From: SAR202 cluster bacterium bin127
Lineage (GTDB): Bacteria > Chloroflexota > Dehalococcoidia > Lucifugimonadales > Lucifugimonadaceae
DNA length: 64,000 bases
Reading direction: 5' to 3'
Assembly: GCA_002239045.1 (NCBI GenBank)
Contig: MPNN01000002.1
Coordinates: 62,001-126,000, forward strand
The notes below the pieces were generated by a model, which saw only the letters and a list, made by a program, of their open reading frames with translations, was not told the DNA's origin and did not search any database. The translations under genes and the position numbers were made by a program. Positions 39,300 to 48,177 of this stretch are shown in pieces (the first letter of the stretch is position 1; each line of letters opens with the position of its first letter).

Positions 39300-39356
39300 A
39301 CCATCATCTTCGACGAAACCACCGACGCCGTGAAATTCCACATCGTCGAGAATTAA
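39300..39356 (+). pseudogene. remnant of a zinc alcohol dehydrogenase C-terminus
   Basis: The 18 codons TIIFDETTDAVKFHIVEN followed by TAA match the last residues of the Zn-ADH at 33713-34777 (FDKTTGAVKVHIVQN). Nothing else of the gene is left upstream, apart from unrelated sequence. This indicates an old deletion or rearrangement next to the methyltransferase fusion. Confidence 0.6.
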
Positions 39357-39382
39357 ACCAACCACCGAGAACGCGTACACGT

Positions 39383-41092
39383 TCAATCGGGCCAACCTGT
39401 GTCGATACTGCCTATCGCTTCTCGGGTTTCGAGTTCGTCGCGCGCGGCGTAGACCGCATCTTCTACCGTCTCCAAATCTGGTCCAATCGCCAAAAACATG
39501 GTGTAGAAACGGTTGACGGGCTCGAGCATGACACCCATGGCAATGGCGCCTGTGTCTCCTCGCCAGATATACAGTTCCTCGAAGGGTTGGTGACCCGAAC
39601 GTTGGGGGGCTTGAATAGGTTTCAGACGTGGTTCGTCGTTGAATGTCCGACGCAGACTCTCTATAAACCGGCGATTCTCCCACTCCGCCGCCTGCAGATG
39701 TAGCGCACGACCATCCGCGTCCTCCAATAGCAGCCCAAAATCGCCCCTCCAACCGGGATGTTCCGGTTCGATTTCGTCACTCCCCACATTCGACAATGCG
39801 GCGAGCAACGCGATCCATCGGGATTTTCCCATCGTCGAACCGCGACGCTGCTCCCAATCCCCACCCATCAAGTCGCCCGGCAACCTCAACTTCTCGGCTC
39901 CCTCTCCTTTGAAATATTTCCCTTCGTGATAAATCTGTTCAGTCGTGTACGGCGGGTTTTTGAATAGGAAATCGATCTTCTCTCGGTTGCTACCGCAACT
40001 TTCGCACTCGAAGTCCCATCCCACTCTCAAAACGAACAACGATCCAACCGAATACGTGAAGCGATTGTCTTCGTCCCCGTACCGTTTCATGACCGGTTCT
40101 GGCGAAGGAGCAGGTTCCTCCTCAACGTTTGAATCAAAATACTCATCGAGTCGGTCCCATCCGATCACTTCGTCGATATACACGAACTGCGTGTTCGAAG
40201 CGTCTCCCTCAATCAACGCTCTATACGCGCTCCCCGCATCTCCATCGGCTTCGAAACACTCCCCCCACGGCACGTAATCGTACTTTTCGTTTTGGACGTA
40301 ATGTGCATACTCGTGCACGTACACTATCTCCGCTTCAAGGTCGAATTCGCCTTCGCTGCCGCGAATCACAATCTCGCGATTTGTCGAGTCGTAGAGCCCA
40401 ATGTAGCTTTCGCCTTGGTAATCGGAAATGAATTCGACGTAGTCGCTCTCGGCAGAAAGCAAGGTCAACGTCCGATTGATCTGTTCCCACAAGTCGATCG
40501 TCGAGTCCTCATCGTTCGCCCAATCTTCGACAGCGTCCGCACGCCACTCTTTCCATACCTCGTCAGCCACGAACCTTCGATTGAAATCACCAACCGTGGC
40601 AGGATCAACTTCGTAAAAATCGAGTACCCAATCCTCAATCTCGTTCATCTTCACCATCCACTCCTCAGGCACCTCATCGTCAGCAATCCCAGGCGGTGAA
40701 GTCGGAACGATAGTCGGCGTTACATCCGGCTCAGGGGTAGACGTGGGCAACGCGTGTTCGCGGCAATACGCCTCACGTTCCGCCACCGCGGTCGCCGTCG
40801 GGCCGGGCAACGGCGTCGACGTTGGTTCGGGAGTCGGTGCCTCGGGATCTGGTGTGGCCGTCGGAATCTCAGTCGGTGTGACGGTAGCCGTCGATGTCGG
40901 AGTGGCGGTTGGTGAAGGATTATCATGGGTTGGCGATGGCGTAACCGTGGGCACGCGAGCCGCATTCACCAACTCCGTGCGAGTCGTCGTCGGTCCGTCA
41001 CGACCCGAACTGCATGCGATGGCCGCAAATGCTGGCAGGAGGCTGAGAGCCGTCAATGCTGCTAGAAAACCAGAGATTCGAAAGTATGTCAT
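39383..41092 (-). CDS. lipoprotein with HExxH zinc-protease-like motif
   Basis: A 569-residue secreted protein with lipobox AAIAC (residues 23-27), then a Thr/Pro-rich linker to about residue 140 (PSPTATPTSTATVTPT and more) and a globular domain. The motif YVHEYAHYV (H-E-x-x-H) near residue 250 and a later acidic residue in ALIEGDAS fit a zincin-like metalloprotease. Its family is not one I can name. It should be anchored on the outer face of the cytoplasmic membrane. It precedes the GMC gene with no operon link. Confidence 0.72.
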   Translation of the reverse strand: MTYFRISGFLAALTALSLLPAFAAIACSSGRDGPTTTRTELVNAARVPTVTPSPTHDNPSPTATPTSTATVTPTEIPTATPDPEAPTPEPTSTPLPGPTATAVAEREAYCREHALPTSTPEPDVTPTIVPTSPPGIADDEVPEEWMVKMNEIEDWVLDFYEVDPATVGDFNRRFVADEVWKEWRADAVEDWANDEDSTIDLWEQINRTLTLLSAESDYVEFISDYQGESYIGLYDSTNREIVIRGSEGEFDLEAEIVYVHEYAHYVQNEKYDYVPWGECFEADGDAGSAYRALIEGDASNTQFVYIDEVIGWDRLDEYFDSNVEEEPAPSPEPVMKRYGDEDNRFTYSVGSLFVLRVGWDFECESCGSNREKIDFLFKNPPYTTEQIYHEGKYFKGEGAEKLRLPGDLMGGDWEQRRGSTMGKSRWIALLAALSNVGSDEIEPEHPGWRGDFGLLLEDADGRALHLQAAEWENRRFIESLRRTFNDEPRLKPIQAPQRSGHQPFEELYIWRGDTGAIAMGVMLEPVNRFYTMFLAIGPDLETVEDAVYAARDELETREAIGSIDTGWPD

Positions 41093-41152
41093 TGACGAAA
41101 TTATCTGATGCGCGGGTACCGCGACTTAAAACTGCCACGCAATCGGGCCCCC

Positions 41153-42697
41153 TCACATCCCCGCCGCCACCTTCTCCGCAATCATGATCGTCGTAGCGTT
41201 CGTGTTCGCCCGAATCACGTCCGGCATCACCGACGCGTCCACGACCATCAACCTGTCAACCGCATGCATCTCGCACTGCGGCGACACCACCGCCATCGGA
41301 TCGGACGACGGCCCCATCTTGCAGGTTCCTGACGAGTGGTGCTGCGTCCGCACATTTGAAAGCAGCCAATTGTTGAGAGCCTCGTCATCGAACAACACAT
41401 CGTCGGTAGGATCTACCCGTCGCATCATCGCGGGTGCGTACTTGGGCATCTCCGTCAGTTCCGCACTTAGTCGCACCGCGCCCCGCATCCGCTCCATGTC
41501 GAACGGCTCGCTTAGGTAGCGGTAGTCGAGGATCGGCTGATCGTGCGGATCTGTTGTCGCCAAACGAAGCTCGCCCTTGCCAACCGCCTTTTGCAGCGCG
41601 ATGCTGAAACCAGTCGGAGTTTTGGCTATCGAAGGATCGAAATCGGCCGGGACATGCTCGGTCCTTATCGATATCGGCCGCATGTGCATGTCGTTGCGGT
41701 AGGGCGAACCGGGCGTCGTGTAGCGCATCCCGATCTGGAGCGGCGCCGGACGCTCGGGCACCGGCTCCTCAAGATCGCTTTCGCATTTCACGAAAACCGC
41801 GATGTGGTCGCGCAGATTCTGTCCGACACCGGGAACATCTGCAATCACCGAGATACCGTTCTCCGACAAATGGTCGGCAGGCCCGACGCCCGAGAGCATC
41901 AATAGTTGTGGCGAATTGATGGCTCCTCCGCTCAAAATCGTAAGTTCCGATTCCACACGATAGGTTTCACCACCCGATTCGACCTCGACGCCAACGGCCC
42001 GACCATTCTCGATCAAAACTCGGTGAACCAGCACGTCTGATCGCACAGTGAGATTCATCCGGTCCCGCGCCATTTGCAGATACGTCACCGCGGTGCTCAT
42101 GCGTATATCGTTGATGCGATTCACGACCAAGTAGCCAACGCCAGTCGACTCCGGGTGGTTGTGATCGTGCGTGAACGGATATCCCGCAGCTTGGCACGCA
42201 TCTATAAACGCCTTCGGGCTCGCGAACAACTCGTCTTCTTTGTAACGACGTACCGGTATTGGCCCGTCAGACCCGTGAAAATCGTCGCCCGGAAAGTCGA
42301 GATCCGTTTCGATCTTCCGGAAATAGGGGAGAACGTCGAGATACCCCCAGCCTTCGTTGCCCTCCGCCGCCCAGTCGTCGTAATCTTCCGGGATGCCGCG
42401 GAACCAAATCTGTCCGTTGATGGCGCTCGATCCGCCTACCACCTTGCCGCGTGGAAGTTTGAACGGTTGCTGCAACGGCGTCGCCAGGGCTTTGTAGCCC
42501 CATGTATGTTCATCAATGTCGTACGATTCGTACCAGGCTTGAACGCCGTACTTGATATGGTCCGGCATCGAGTTGACATCCGGATAATCGGGTCCCGCTT
42601 CGAGCAGCAGGACGTTACGGTTGCGGTCCTCCGACAATCTGGAAGCCAATACGCAACCGGCTGATCCGGCGCCCACGATCACCACGTCGTACTTCAC
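41153..42697 (-). CDS. GMC family FAD-dependent oxidoreductase
   Basis: A 514-residue flavoprotein of the choline/glucose dehydrogenase group. The FAD motif is VVIVGAGSAGCVLASRLSED at residues 5-24, GMC signature 1 lies in GKVVGGSSAINGQIWFRG, and the C-terminal catalytic region has QHHSSGTCKMG and VDASVMPDVIRANTNATTIMIAEK. It oxidises a primary or secondary alcohol. The substrate is unknown; choline is only one possibility. Confidence 0.93.
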   Translation of the reverse strand: MKYDVVIVGAGSAGCVLASRLSEDRNRNVLLLEAGPDYPDVNSMPDHIKYGVQAWYESYDIDEHTWGYKALATPLQQPFKLPRGKVVGGSSAINGQIWFRGIPEDYDDWAAEGNEGWGYLDVLPYFRKIETDLDFPGDDFHGSDGPIPVRRYKEDELFASPKAFIDACQAAGYPFTHDHNHPESTGVGYLVVNRINDIRMSTAVTYLQMARDRMNLTVRSDVLVHRVLIENGRAVGVEVESGGETYRVESELTILSGGAINSPQLLMLSGVGPADHLSENGISVIADVPGVGQNLRDHIAVFVKCESDLEEPVPERPAPLQIGMRYTTPGSPYRNDMHMRPISIRTEHVPADFDPSIAKTPTGFSIALQKAVGKGELRLATTDPHDQPILDYRYLSEPFDMERMRGAVRLSAELTEMPKYAPAMMRRVDPTDDVLFDDEALNNWLLSNVRTQHHSSGTCKMGPSSDPMAVVSPQCEMHAVDRLMVVDASVMPDVIRANTNATTIMIAEKVAAGM

Positions 42698-42959
42698 GGC
42701 AAATGTCCTTGGCTGACATCGAAGAATCGATGCCGTGAATTCTATGCGCTTCCGCGATATTTAGGTTCAACGGACACGACCAAATTTCAAGCCGCTTGAC
42801 GGTAGTGGTCGTACCAATCGCTTCGGATCTGATCAGACGGAACCCGCGTCGCGGGGTAGAACAAAATCAACGGCAGATCATGATCTCCGAGTTTAGATTT
42901 TCACACGCCCGGTAGTTACGCGGAATCCGCCGGCGCTACAACGGCGGATATCACGCGCC

Positions 42960-43421
42960 TCAACCAGCCGCGGCCTCTGGCATCCGATGCTGTTGCCAAT
43001 CAGCGACCTGAGCAGTATGCGGCCGCTCCCGGCGCTCGGTATTACGCCGGTTTGATTTGCGTCGCCTCTGAGTTGTCACCGGTAGTTGAATGCCCTCGCG
43101 CAAAGCGACGCGGTACACGGTTCGCTCGCTAGTCTTGACGATCTTCGCTATCTGCGAAACCTTCAAGCCCTGCCCGCGCAGTCGTACGATCTCTTGATCC
43201 CGCATAGTCGTCTGGTTGCGGCGACCCCAATTCGGGACGTCGTATTTACAGAGCGCGAGCGGACACTCTAGGCACGACGGCGCTAAGTCGCAACCGGTAT
43301 CGGTGTAGTCGTAGTTCTCTGGTAGGCCCTTGTCGGTACTGTAGGAACTGGTTAAGCGTTTGCGTTTTCTGCTCTGGCTGGTATTTGTCTGATCAATCTG
43401 CTCGTAACTGGCCGCAAACAT
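42960..43421 (-). CDS. HTH regulator with N-terminal Cys cluster
   Basis: This 153-residue basic protein has a cysteine cluster GCDLAPSCLECPLALCKYD at about 43-61 and a homeodomain-like HTH at about 73-106 (RLRGQGLKVSQIAKIVKTSERTVYRV). The tail is Arg-rich. It starts 3 bases after the stop of the upstream unknown gene and probably shares its promoter. The Cys cluster may bind a metal or Fe-S centre, which would make it a sensor; that is inference. Confidence 0.7.
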   Translation of the reverse strand: MFAASYEQIDQTNTSQSRKRKRLTSSYSTDKGLPENYDYTDTGCDLAPSCLECPLALCKYDVPNWGRRNQTTMRDQEIVRLRGQGLKVSQIAKIVKTSERTVYRVALREGIQLPVTTQRRRKSNRRNTERRERPHTAQVADWQQHRMPEAAAG

Positions 43422-43424
43422 CTC

Positions 43425-44135
43425 TTATACGTTTCCTCTGACTTGGCAGTCCTGCCATGCACGTTCGAATAACGATCCATCAAAACCAGATTGTCCGTAG
43501 TAAACAAAGGTCAAGGCCTCGTCACGACAGCGCGGAGCAACGACTCGGTCGAACCACTCCGGATCGATCAGATGTGCACCAACGATCTCGACTAGCAAGC
43601 TCGGAAAGACATTCGTCGCATCGTCACGGACGGGATTGTCGACGCTGACGAAAATGTGCCGTGCCGCGCCGACGCCGATGCTGCGTTCACCGATCGGCTG
43701 CCATAGTTCGTCAGCGCCGGATTTTGCGAGCGCCGCGACCAACATGTCCATAGCCGGCCAAGTGTGCAAATTCAACGATGGTGAGATAGTGGCGCTCATT
43801 CCGCCGAATGCTGAGGAAAGCGTCAGCAACATGCTCCGCATCGGAGTCGAAAAATCGGTCGCATGCGTTACTGATCGGCACTTGACGGCGAACGAGCCGA
43901 ATTCCTGCGATGCCGAGGATTGCATGATTCGCTGACCGAGAATTTCACGATCTTCGATGAATTCGATCGATTCCTCGGTGAGCATCCGCAACTCAGCGTC
44001 AATATCGAAATCTACCGGCAACCGCTGACGCGTCGCCGCATCGCCCTGCTGCGCCACGAAGTCCGATTCATGTGGATCATGCCGACGTCGCGGCGCCTGA
44101 TGCGAAATGCGTTCCAAAATCTGCGTTGTCATCAT
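43425..44135 (-). CDS. hypothetical protein, 236 residues
   Basis: A soluble protein with an acidic helix near residue 50 (LTEESIEFIEDREILGQRI) and a mixed alpha/beta C-terminal half (HIFVSVDNPVRDD, LLVEIVGAHLIDPEWFDRVV). I recognise no domain. The ATG has AGGAAA upstream and a strong promoter 35 bases before it. The HTH gene follows after 3 bases, so the two form an operon, with the second gene a likely regulator of the first. Confidence 0.6.
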   Translation of the reverse strand: MMTTQILERISHQAPRRRHDPHESDFVAQQGDAATRQRLPVDFDIDAELRMLTEESIEFIEDREILGQRIMQSSASQEFGSFAVKCRSVTHATDFSTPMRSMLLTLSSAFGGMSATISPSLNLHTWPAMDMLVAALAKSGADELWQPIGERSIGVGAARHIFVSVDNPVRDDATNVFPSLLVEIVGAHLIDPEWFDRVVAPRCRDEALTFVYYGQSGFDGSLFERAWQDCQVRGNV

Positions 44136-44161
44136 AAATTTCCTGTCTCTATGGAAATGGC

Positions 44162-44201
44162 GTTCTATTTAGAACATATATCGTGTTAGAACGTTTGTCA
44201 A
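44162..44201 (-). promoter_or_regulatory. sigma70-type promoter overlapping an inverted-repeat operator
   Basis: On the minus strand TTGACA (44196-44201) is followed after 17 bases by TATGTT (44173-44178). The palindrome GTTCTA-tt-TAGAAC (44162-44175) covers the -10 box, and a third half-site TTAGAAC lies in the spacer (44186-44192). The layout is that of a repressed promoter, probably bound by the operon's own HTH protein. The AT-rich composition is unlike the flanks. Confidence 0.65.
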
Positions 44202-44312
44202 CTCTTGCGTTGAAATTCCAAAATCCAGACGACGGTCGTTTCGTGATGCCCGCGCTCATTGGTGCATAATGGACATCGGCACGGCATCTCAAGCAAGCAG
44301 CGCCGCAGGCAC

Positions 44313-45557
44313 ATGTCAGTAAACGTTGAAATCGTCTCCATCGGCTCGGAACTTTTGTTGGGCCAGATCGTCGACACCAACTCCGCGTGGATCTCGCAGC
44401 GACTAGCAGAAAACGGCGCTAACGTCTACTACAAGTCGTGCGTAGGTGACAACCTGAACCGCATGACGGAGGTACTGCGCATCGCACTTCAGCGCGCAGA
44501 TGTAGTGATCACGGGAGGCGGCATCGGCCCGACACAAGACGATCTGACCCGAGAAGCTGTCGCAGATGTCTTCGACGTCGACGTCGTTACTGACCCTGCT
44601 TCCCTAATCGAACTCCATGAGCGATTCCAGAACCGCGGATTCATCCTTACCAAAAACAACGAGCGTCAAGCCCAGATCCCCGACGGCGCCACCGTGATCC
44701 GCAACCCCAACGGCACTGCTCCCGCATTCATGGTTGAATCCGACAGAGGCACCATCATCAGCCTTCCCGGCGTGCCGTTCGAGATGAAGTGGCTCATCAC
44801 CAACGAGATAATTCCATATCTGCAAAAGAAGTACGATCTCGGAGAGACGATCCACTACCGCGTCCTCAAAGTTGCCGATCTCGGCGAAAGCGCCGTCGAC
44901 CACGAGATCGGACATCTCATTGCCGAATCATCCAACCCAACGGTCGGCGTGCTCGCACGTCCCGGTCAGGTTGATGTCCGGATCGCAGCACGCGCCGCCA
45001 CTATTGACGCCGCGATGGAACTTATCCAACCAATGGAGCACCAAGTCCGCGAGCTCCTCGGCGACCATATTTTTGGTGTTGACGAGGAAACGATTGAGAG
45101 CGTAATCGGCGCCATGTTGCGGGAACGCGAAGCAACGGTCGCTGTCTACGAAGACCTCAGCGCAGGTGCCGTCTCGGATTCCATGCGGACCGCCGCCGGT
45201 GATAGGTTCCTTGAAGCCATCGTCGCAAACACCGACTTGCCCGGTGATCGTCTGATAGGCACCCGTAACGGTAACGAGATCGTCGGCGAAAAACGTGCTA
45301 CTGCACTAGCCCGCGCAATCCGGGAACACTCTGGTGCGTCAATCGGGGTCGCAGTCCACGGCATTACCGAAACGGCCGAGAACGAAAGCAGCGCTGTAAA
45401 CCTCGGGCGCGGTGACACCTACATCGTGATCTGCGACGCTGAAAAGACCGAGATACGGCATGTGAGGTCGGCTGGCAGTGGTGCACCCGACCGCAGACGG
45501 GCGGCGATGTACGCGTTTGGTACCCTCCGGCAGCACCTGCTCGGATCATCTGATTGA
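44313..45557 (+). CDS. cinA: CinA family protein with degenerate C-terminal deamidase motif
   Basis: A protein of about 414 residues; the ATG at 44313 starts the conserved [21 protein letters not shown]. The N-terminal MoCF-like domain is intact ([25 protein letters not shown]), as in CinA proteins with ADP-ribose pyrophosphatase activity. In the C-terminal PncC-like domain, the usual A-E-S-C-T-G-G reads VYEDLSAGA, so the NMN deamidase Ser/Thr-Gly-Gly centre is lost. It is divergent from the HTH-regulated operon. Confidence 0.85.
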   Translation: MSVNVEIVSIGSELLLGQIVDTNSAWISQRLAENGANVYYKSCVGDNLNRMTEVLRIALQRADVVITGGGIGPTQDDLTREAVADVFDVDVVTDPASLIELHERFQNRGFILTKNNERQAQIPDGATVIRNPNGTAPAFMVESDRGTIISLPGVPFEMKWLITNEIIPYLQKKYDLGETIHYRVLKVADLGESAVDHEIGHLIAESSNPTVGVLARPGQVDVRIAARAATIDAAMELIQPMEHQVRELLGDHIFGVDEETIESVIGAMLREREATVAVYEDLSAGAVSDSMRTAAGDRFLEAIVANTDLPGDRLIGTRNGNEIVGEKRATALARAIREHSGASIGVAVHGITETAENESSAVNLGRGDTYIVICDAEKTEIRHVRSAGSGAPDRRRAAMYAFGTLRQHLLGSSD

Positions 45558-45585
45558 CGTCGAGACAACAGTACGAGGAAGTGAC

Positions 45586-46303
45586 ATGAATCCGACAACC
45601 AAAACCAAAATAGCTCGTATCAGTGTCGTCTTGGCGGTGCTAGTGGTAACGATGACAATTGTCGTCACCGCATGTTCCTCTCCTGAACCAACTCCAACCC
45701 CAGTACCTCCGACTGCGACTCCAGTACCGCCCACGGCCACTCCGGTACCTCCGACCCCGACCCCCGTGCCGCCCACGCCGACACCTGTGCAGCCAACCGC
45801 AACGCCAGTGCCGCCGACCGCCACTCCTTGCCCGCCAACCCGCACCCCCAGTCCCGCCGACCGCGACTCCCGAGCCAACCGAAGCTCCAGAAGAGCCCGC
45901 GGCTGACTCGATCGATGAAATCAGTCCCGCCGGTTTGTCCGCGCACGACGCGGCATGCATCGAAGAGCACACCGCCGCCGAAACCGCCGCCAATGTCTTC
46001 GTAGCGATTGAATCCTTGACATCAGGATCAGGCGAAAACCAGCACATCCTCGACTTGTTGGCCGCCGCCGATCCGTTGTCCCACTGCGGTGTGATGCCGG
46101 AACGATTCGCACCCATCGTCGCTCAAATATCCGTTGAAGATGCCGAGTGTGTGCTTGAGAAGGCCGGAGTCGAGATGCTGATGCCCTTCTTCACCATCAC
46201 CGAAGAGCAGCAGACCCAGCCGCTCAACCTAATGGAACTCGCTCCCCTTCTTGGTTCTCTGAACGAATGCGACGTGGCACTCGACTTGACCGCGGGGCAA
46301 TAA
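45586..46303 (+). pseudogene. Pro/Thr-rich lipoprotein interrupted by a frameshift
   Basis: Start ATG 45586 has AGGAAG upstream and the lipobox VVTAC follows. A (PPTATPV)n linker runs in frame to about 45845. The frame then shifts, and the continuation [21 protein letters not shown]... to the stop at 46303 (about 150 residues) is in the +1-shifted frame. The shift fits one extra base in the CCCCC run at 45845-45849. The downstream domain (DAACIEEHTAAETAANVF) is well formed. The gene may be a true pseudogene, phase-variable, or a sequencing error; if error, it is a normal secreted lipoprotein. Confidence 0.7.
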
Positions 46304-46408
46304 CATCCGATTCGGTTCTGCGACCCGAACCACCAACGCGTATCATTTTCCGTAACGAAGCGACGGACCATCGATCGAACAACTAACATCCGTTAGGAGC
46401 TCATCAAC

Positions 46409-47461
46409 ATGAGAAGCAAGGCAGCAATCCACGTCGAACACGGCAAACCCTTGGCGGTCGACGAAATCGAACTCCCGGATCCACGCGCCGATCAAGTGCA
46501 CGTCAAACTGCACTCCAGCGGTGTTTGCCACTCGCAGCTCCACCAGATGCACAACCCGCAAACTCCGACGCCGTCCCTCCTAGGGCACGAAGGCACCGGA
46601 ACGGTCGTCTCTGTAGGCGCCGATGTCTCCCACGTCAAGGAGGGCGATCTCGCGATCGTGACCTGGGTCCCCAAAGACCCGATCCAAGGGCGATGGACTC
46701 CCGAACTCAGCGGCGCAACCTACCGCGAAGAACCCCTCAATGGCGCAACCTACACCTGGGGCGAAGACGCCCTTGTATGGGGCGGATACGTTGTTCCCAT
46801 CGACGATGACAACCCCAAAGACATCTCGTCCATCGTAGGATGCGCCGTCCTCACCGGAGCGGGCGCAGTCCTGAACACCGCGCGCGTCCGACCCGGTGAC
46901 TCCGTAGCCATCTACGGCATCGGCGGTGTCGGAACCTCCGCCCTCATCATGGCCAGCATCCTTGAGGCGTACCCCCTAATCGCCGTCGACATCGAAGACT
47001 CCAAGCTCGAATACGCCAAAGAGATGGGCGCGACGCACACCGTCAACGCCATGGAAACCGACCCGATCGAGGCGATCCACGAGATCACCGGCGGCGGCAC
47101 CGACTACGCCTTCGACGCCATCGGCCTCCAGATCACCAGCGAACAAATCCTACCGACCGTCCGCGGCGGTGGTCCCGGCGCCGACAACCACGGCGGAATG
47201 GCAGTCCTGATCGGAATGCCAGCACCGCAAATGACCGTTGACCCCGGTCAATTTATGTACCACCAGAAGCAGTACCGAGGCTCCTTGGGCGCAACCTACC
47301 CCAAAAAAGACTTCGATCAGTTCCTCCGCTGGCATCACGAAGGCAAATTCCCCCTCGACAAACTCGTCACCCGACGCTACACGCTAGACCAGATAAACGA
47401 GGCCTGCGACGACCTCCAAAACGGCGAAATCCTAGGCCGCGCCATCATGGTCTACGACTAG
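46409..47461 (+). CDS. zinc-dependent alcohol dehydrogenase without structural zinc site
   Basis: A 350-residue medium-chain dehydrogenase. The catalytic zinc residues lie in GVCHSQLHQ and LLGHEGTG, and the NAD site reads AIYGIGGVGTSA. The four-Cys structural zinc loop is absent; residues 90-115 are a different insertion (ATYREEPLNGATYTWG). Such enzymes often act on large alcohols or aldehydes. The ATG has TAGGAG 9-10 bases upstream. It is a single gene, convergent with DUF3226. Confidence 0.9.
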   Translation: MRSKAAIHVEHGKPLAVDEIELPDPRADQVHVKLHSSGVCHSQLHQMHNPQTPTPSLLGHEGTGTVVSVGADVSHVKEGDLAIVTWVPKDPIQGRWTPELSGATYREEPLNGATYTWGEDALVWGGYVVPIDDDNPKDISSIVGCAVLTGAGAVLNTARVRPGDSVAIYGIGGVGTSALIMASILEAYPLIAVDIEDSKLEYAKEMGATHTVNAMETDPIEAIHEITGGGTDYAFDAIGLQITSEQILPTVRGGGPGADNHGGMAVLIGMPAPQMTVDPGQFMYHQKQYRGSLGATYPKKDFDQFLRWHHEGKFPLDKLVTRRYTLDQINEACDDLQNGEILGRAIMVYD

Positions 47462-47478
47462 ACGGCGAATGGATGGCC

Positions 47479-48123
47479 TCACCTAGATATTCGGCGCAAC
47501 CAATCGAGGAATGCCGCGCCGACGGCTGTGTTCGTTGGATCGGCAAGTTGCCCATGGTTTAACGCGTCATCAAAACTCCAGCCAGGATAATACGCCGACA
47601 GCCAAGAATGCGCCACGTGTTTAGCGACACGATGGTCCTCGAACTGAAACTGTTCCGTAGGCAACCCAGTAATGTAACTGAATGCCAGCGCTTTAACAGG
47701 GTCTCTGTCCGGTACCAAGCGGAGCACGAAATCCTCAAGTTGTCCAGGGCTATGATTGTCTGGCATTACCCAGATGCCAACCGCGACATTTGATGAACCG
47801 AATCGGCAGTCGGCTACAAAACCGGATTCTGGTAAGGTTTGCTCCCCGATTTCAGGTTCCGTTTCCGAAAGGATGGGCAACTGCTGCAAACGTCGCCAAA
47901 TCCGATACGGATCGCGGTCGCCGTCAACGATCAGTCCGACAGACTTGACATTAGCCGCAAGCAACCGCGCCAACAGAATCGAATTTAATCGTTTGTCGCC
48001 GTTTTCGCGGCGGGGCAGACCATTGATTTTTTCGACTTGAAAATCCCGATCTGCAAAAAACTGATCGCAGATGGTACGTATGAACGCCTCGTCATGAAAT
48101 CCTTCGACCAATATAACGTTCAA
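47479..48123 (-). CDS. DUF3226 (TOPRIM-like) protein
   Basis: A 214-residue protein that starts NVILVEGFHDEAFIRTI, the E-G-x-x-D segment of TOPRIM-like folds, and continues with VGLIVDGDRDPYRIW, a D-x-D pair. This matches DUF3226. It lies 54 bases after an ABC/OLD-type ATPase on the same strand. ATPase-TOPRIM pairs are a recurrent design of anti-phage systems (for example OLD, Gabija, PARIS), so the two genes probably work together; the activity is not shown. Confidence 0.78.
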   Translation of the reverse strand: MNVILVEGFHDEAFIRTICDQFFADRDFQVEKINGLPRRENGDKRLNSILLARLLAANVKSVGLIVDGDRDPYRIWRRLQQLPILSETEPEIGEQTLPESGFVADCRFGSSNVAVGIWVMPDNHSPGQLEDFVLRLVPDRDPVKALAFSYITGLPTEQFQFEDHRVAKHVAHSWLSAYYPGWSFDDALNHGQLADPTNTAVGAAFLDWLRRISR

Positions 48124-48177
48124 CTTAAAGATTCACCGGTTTTGATTGACTACGCTGGACGGTAGCTCGGTCTATCC

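Noticed and set aside
42789-42906. 37-codon minus-strand frame (GDHDLPLILFYPATRVP...) in the 42698-42959 gap
   Set aside because: Protein-like but has no start codon and no recognised family; perhaps debris. Nothing else is visible in that gap.
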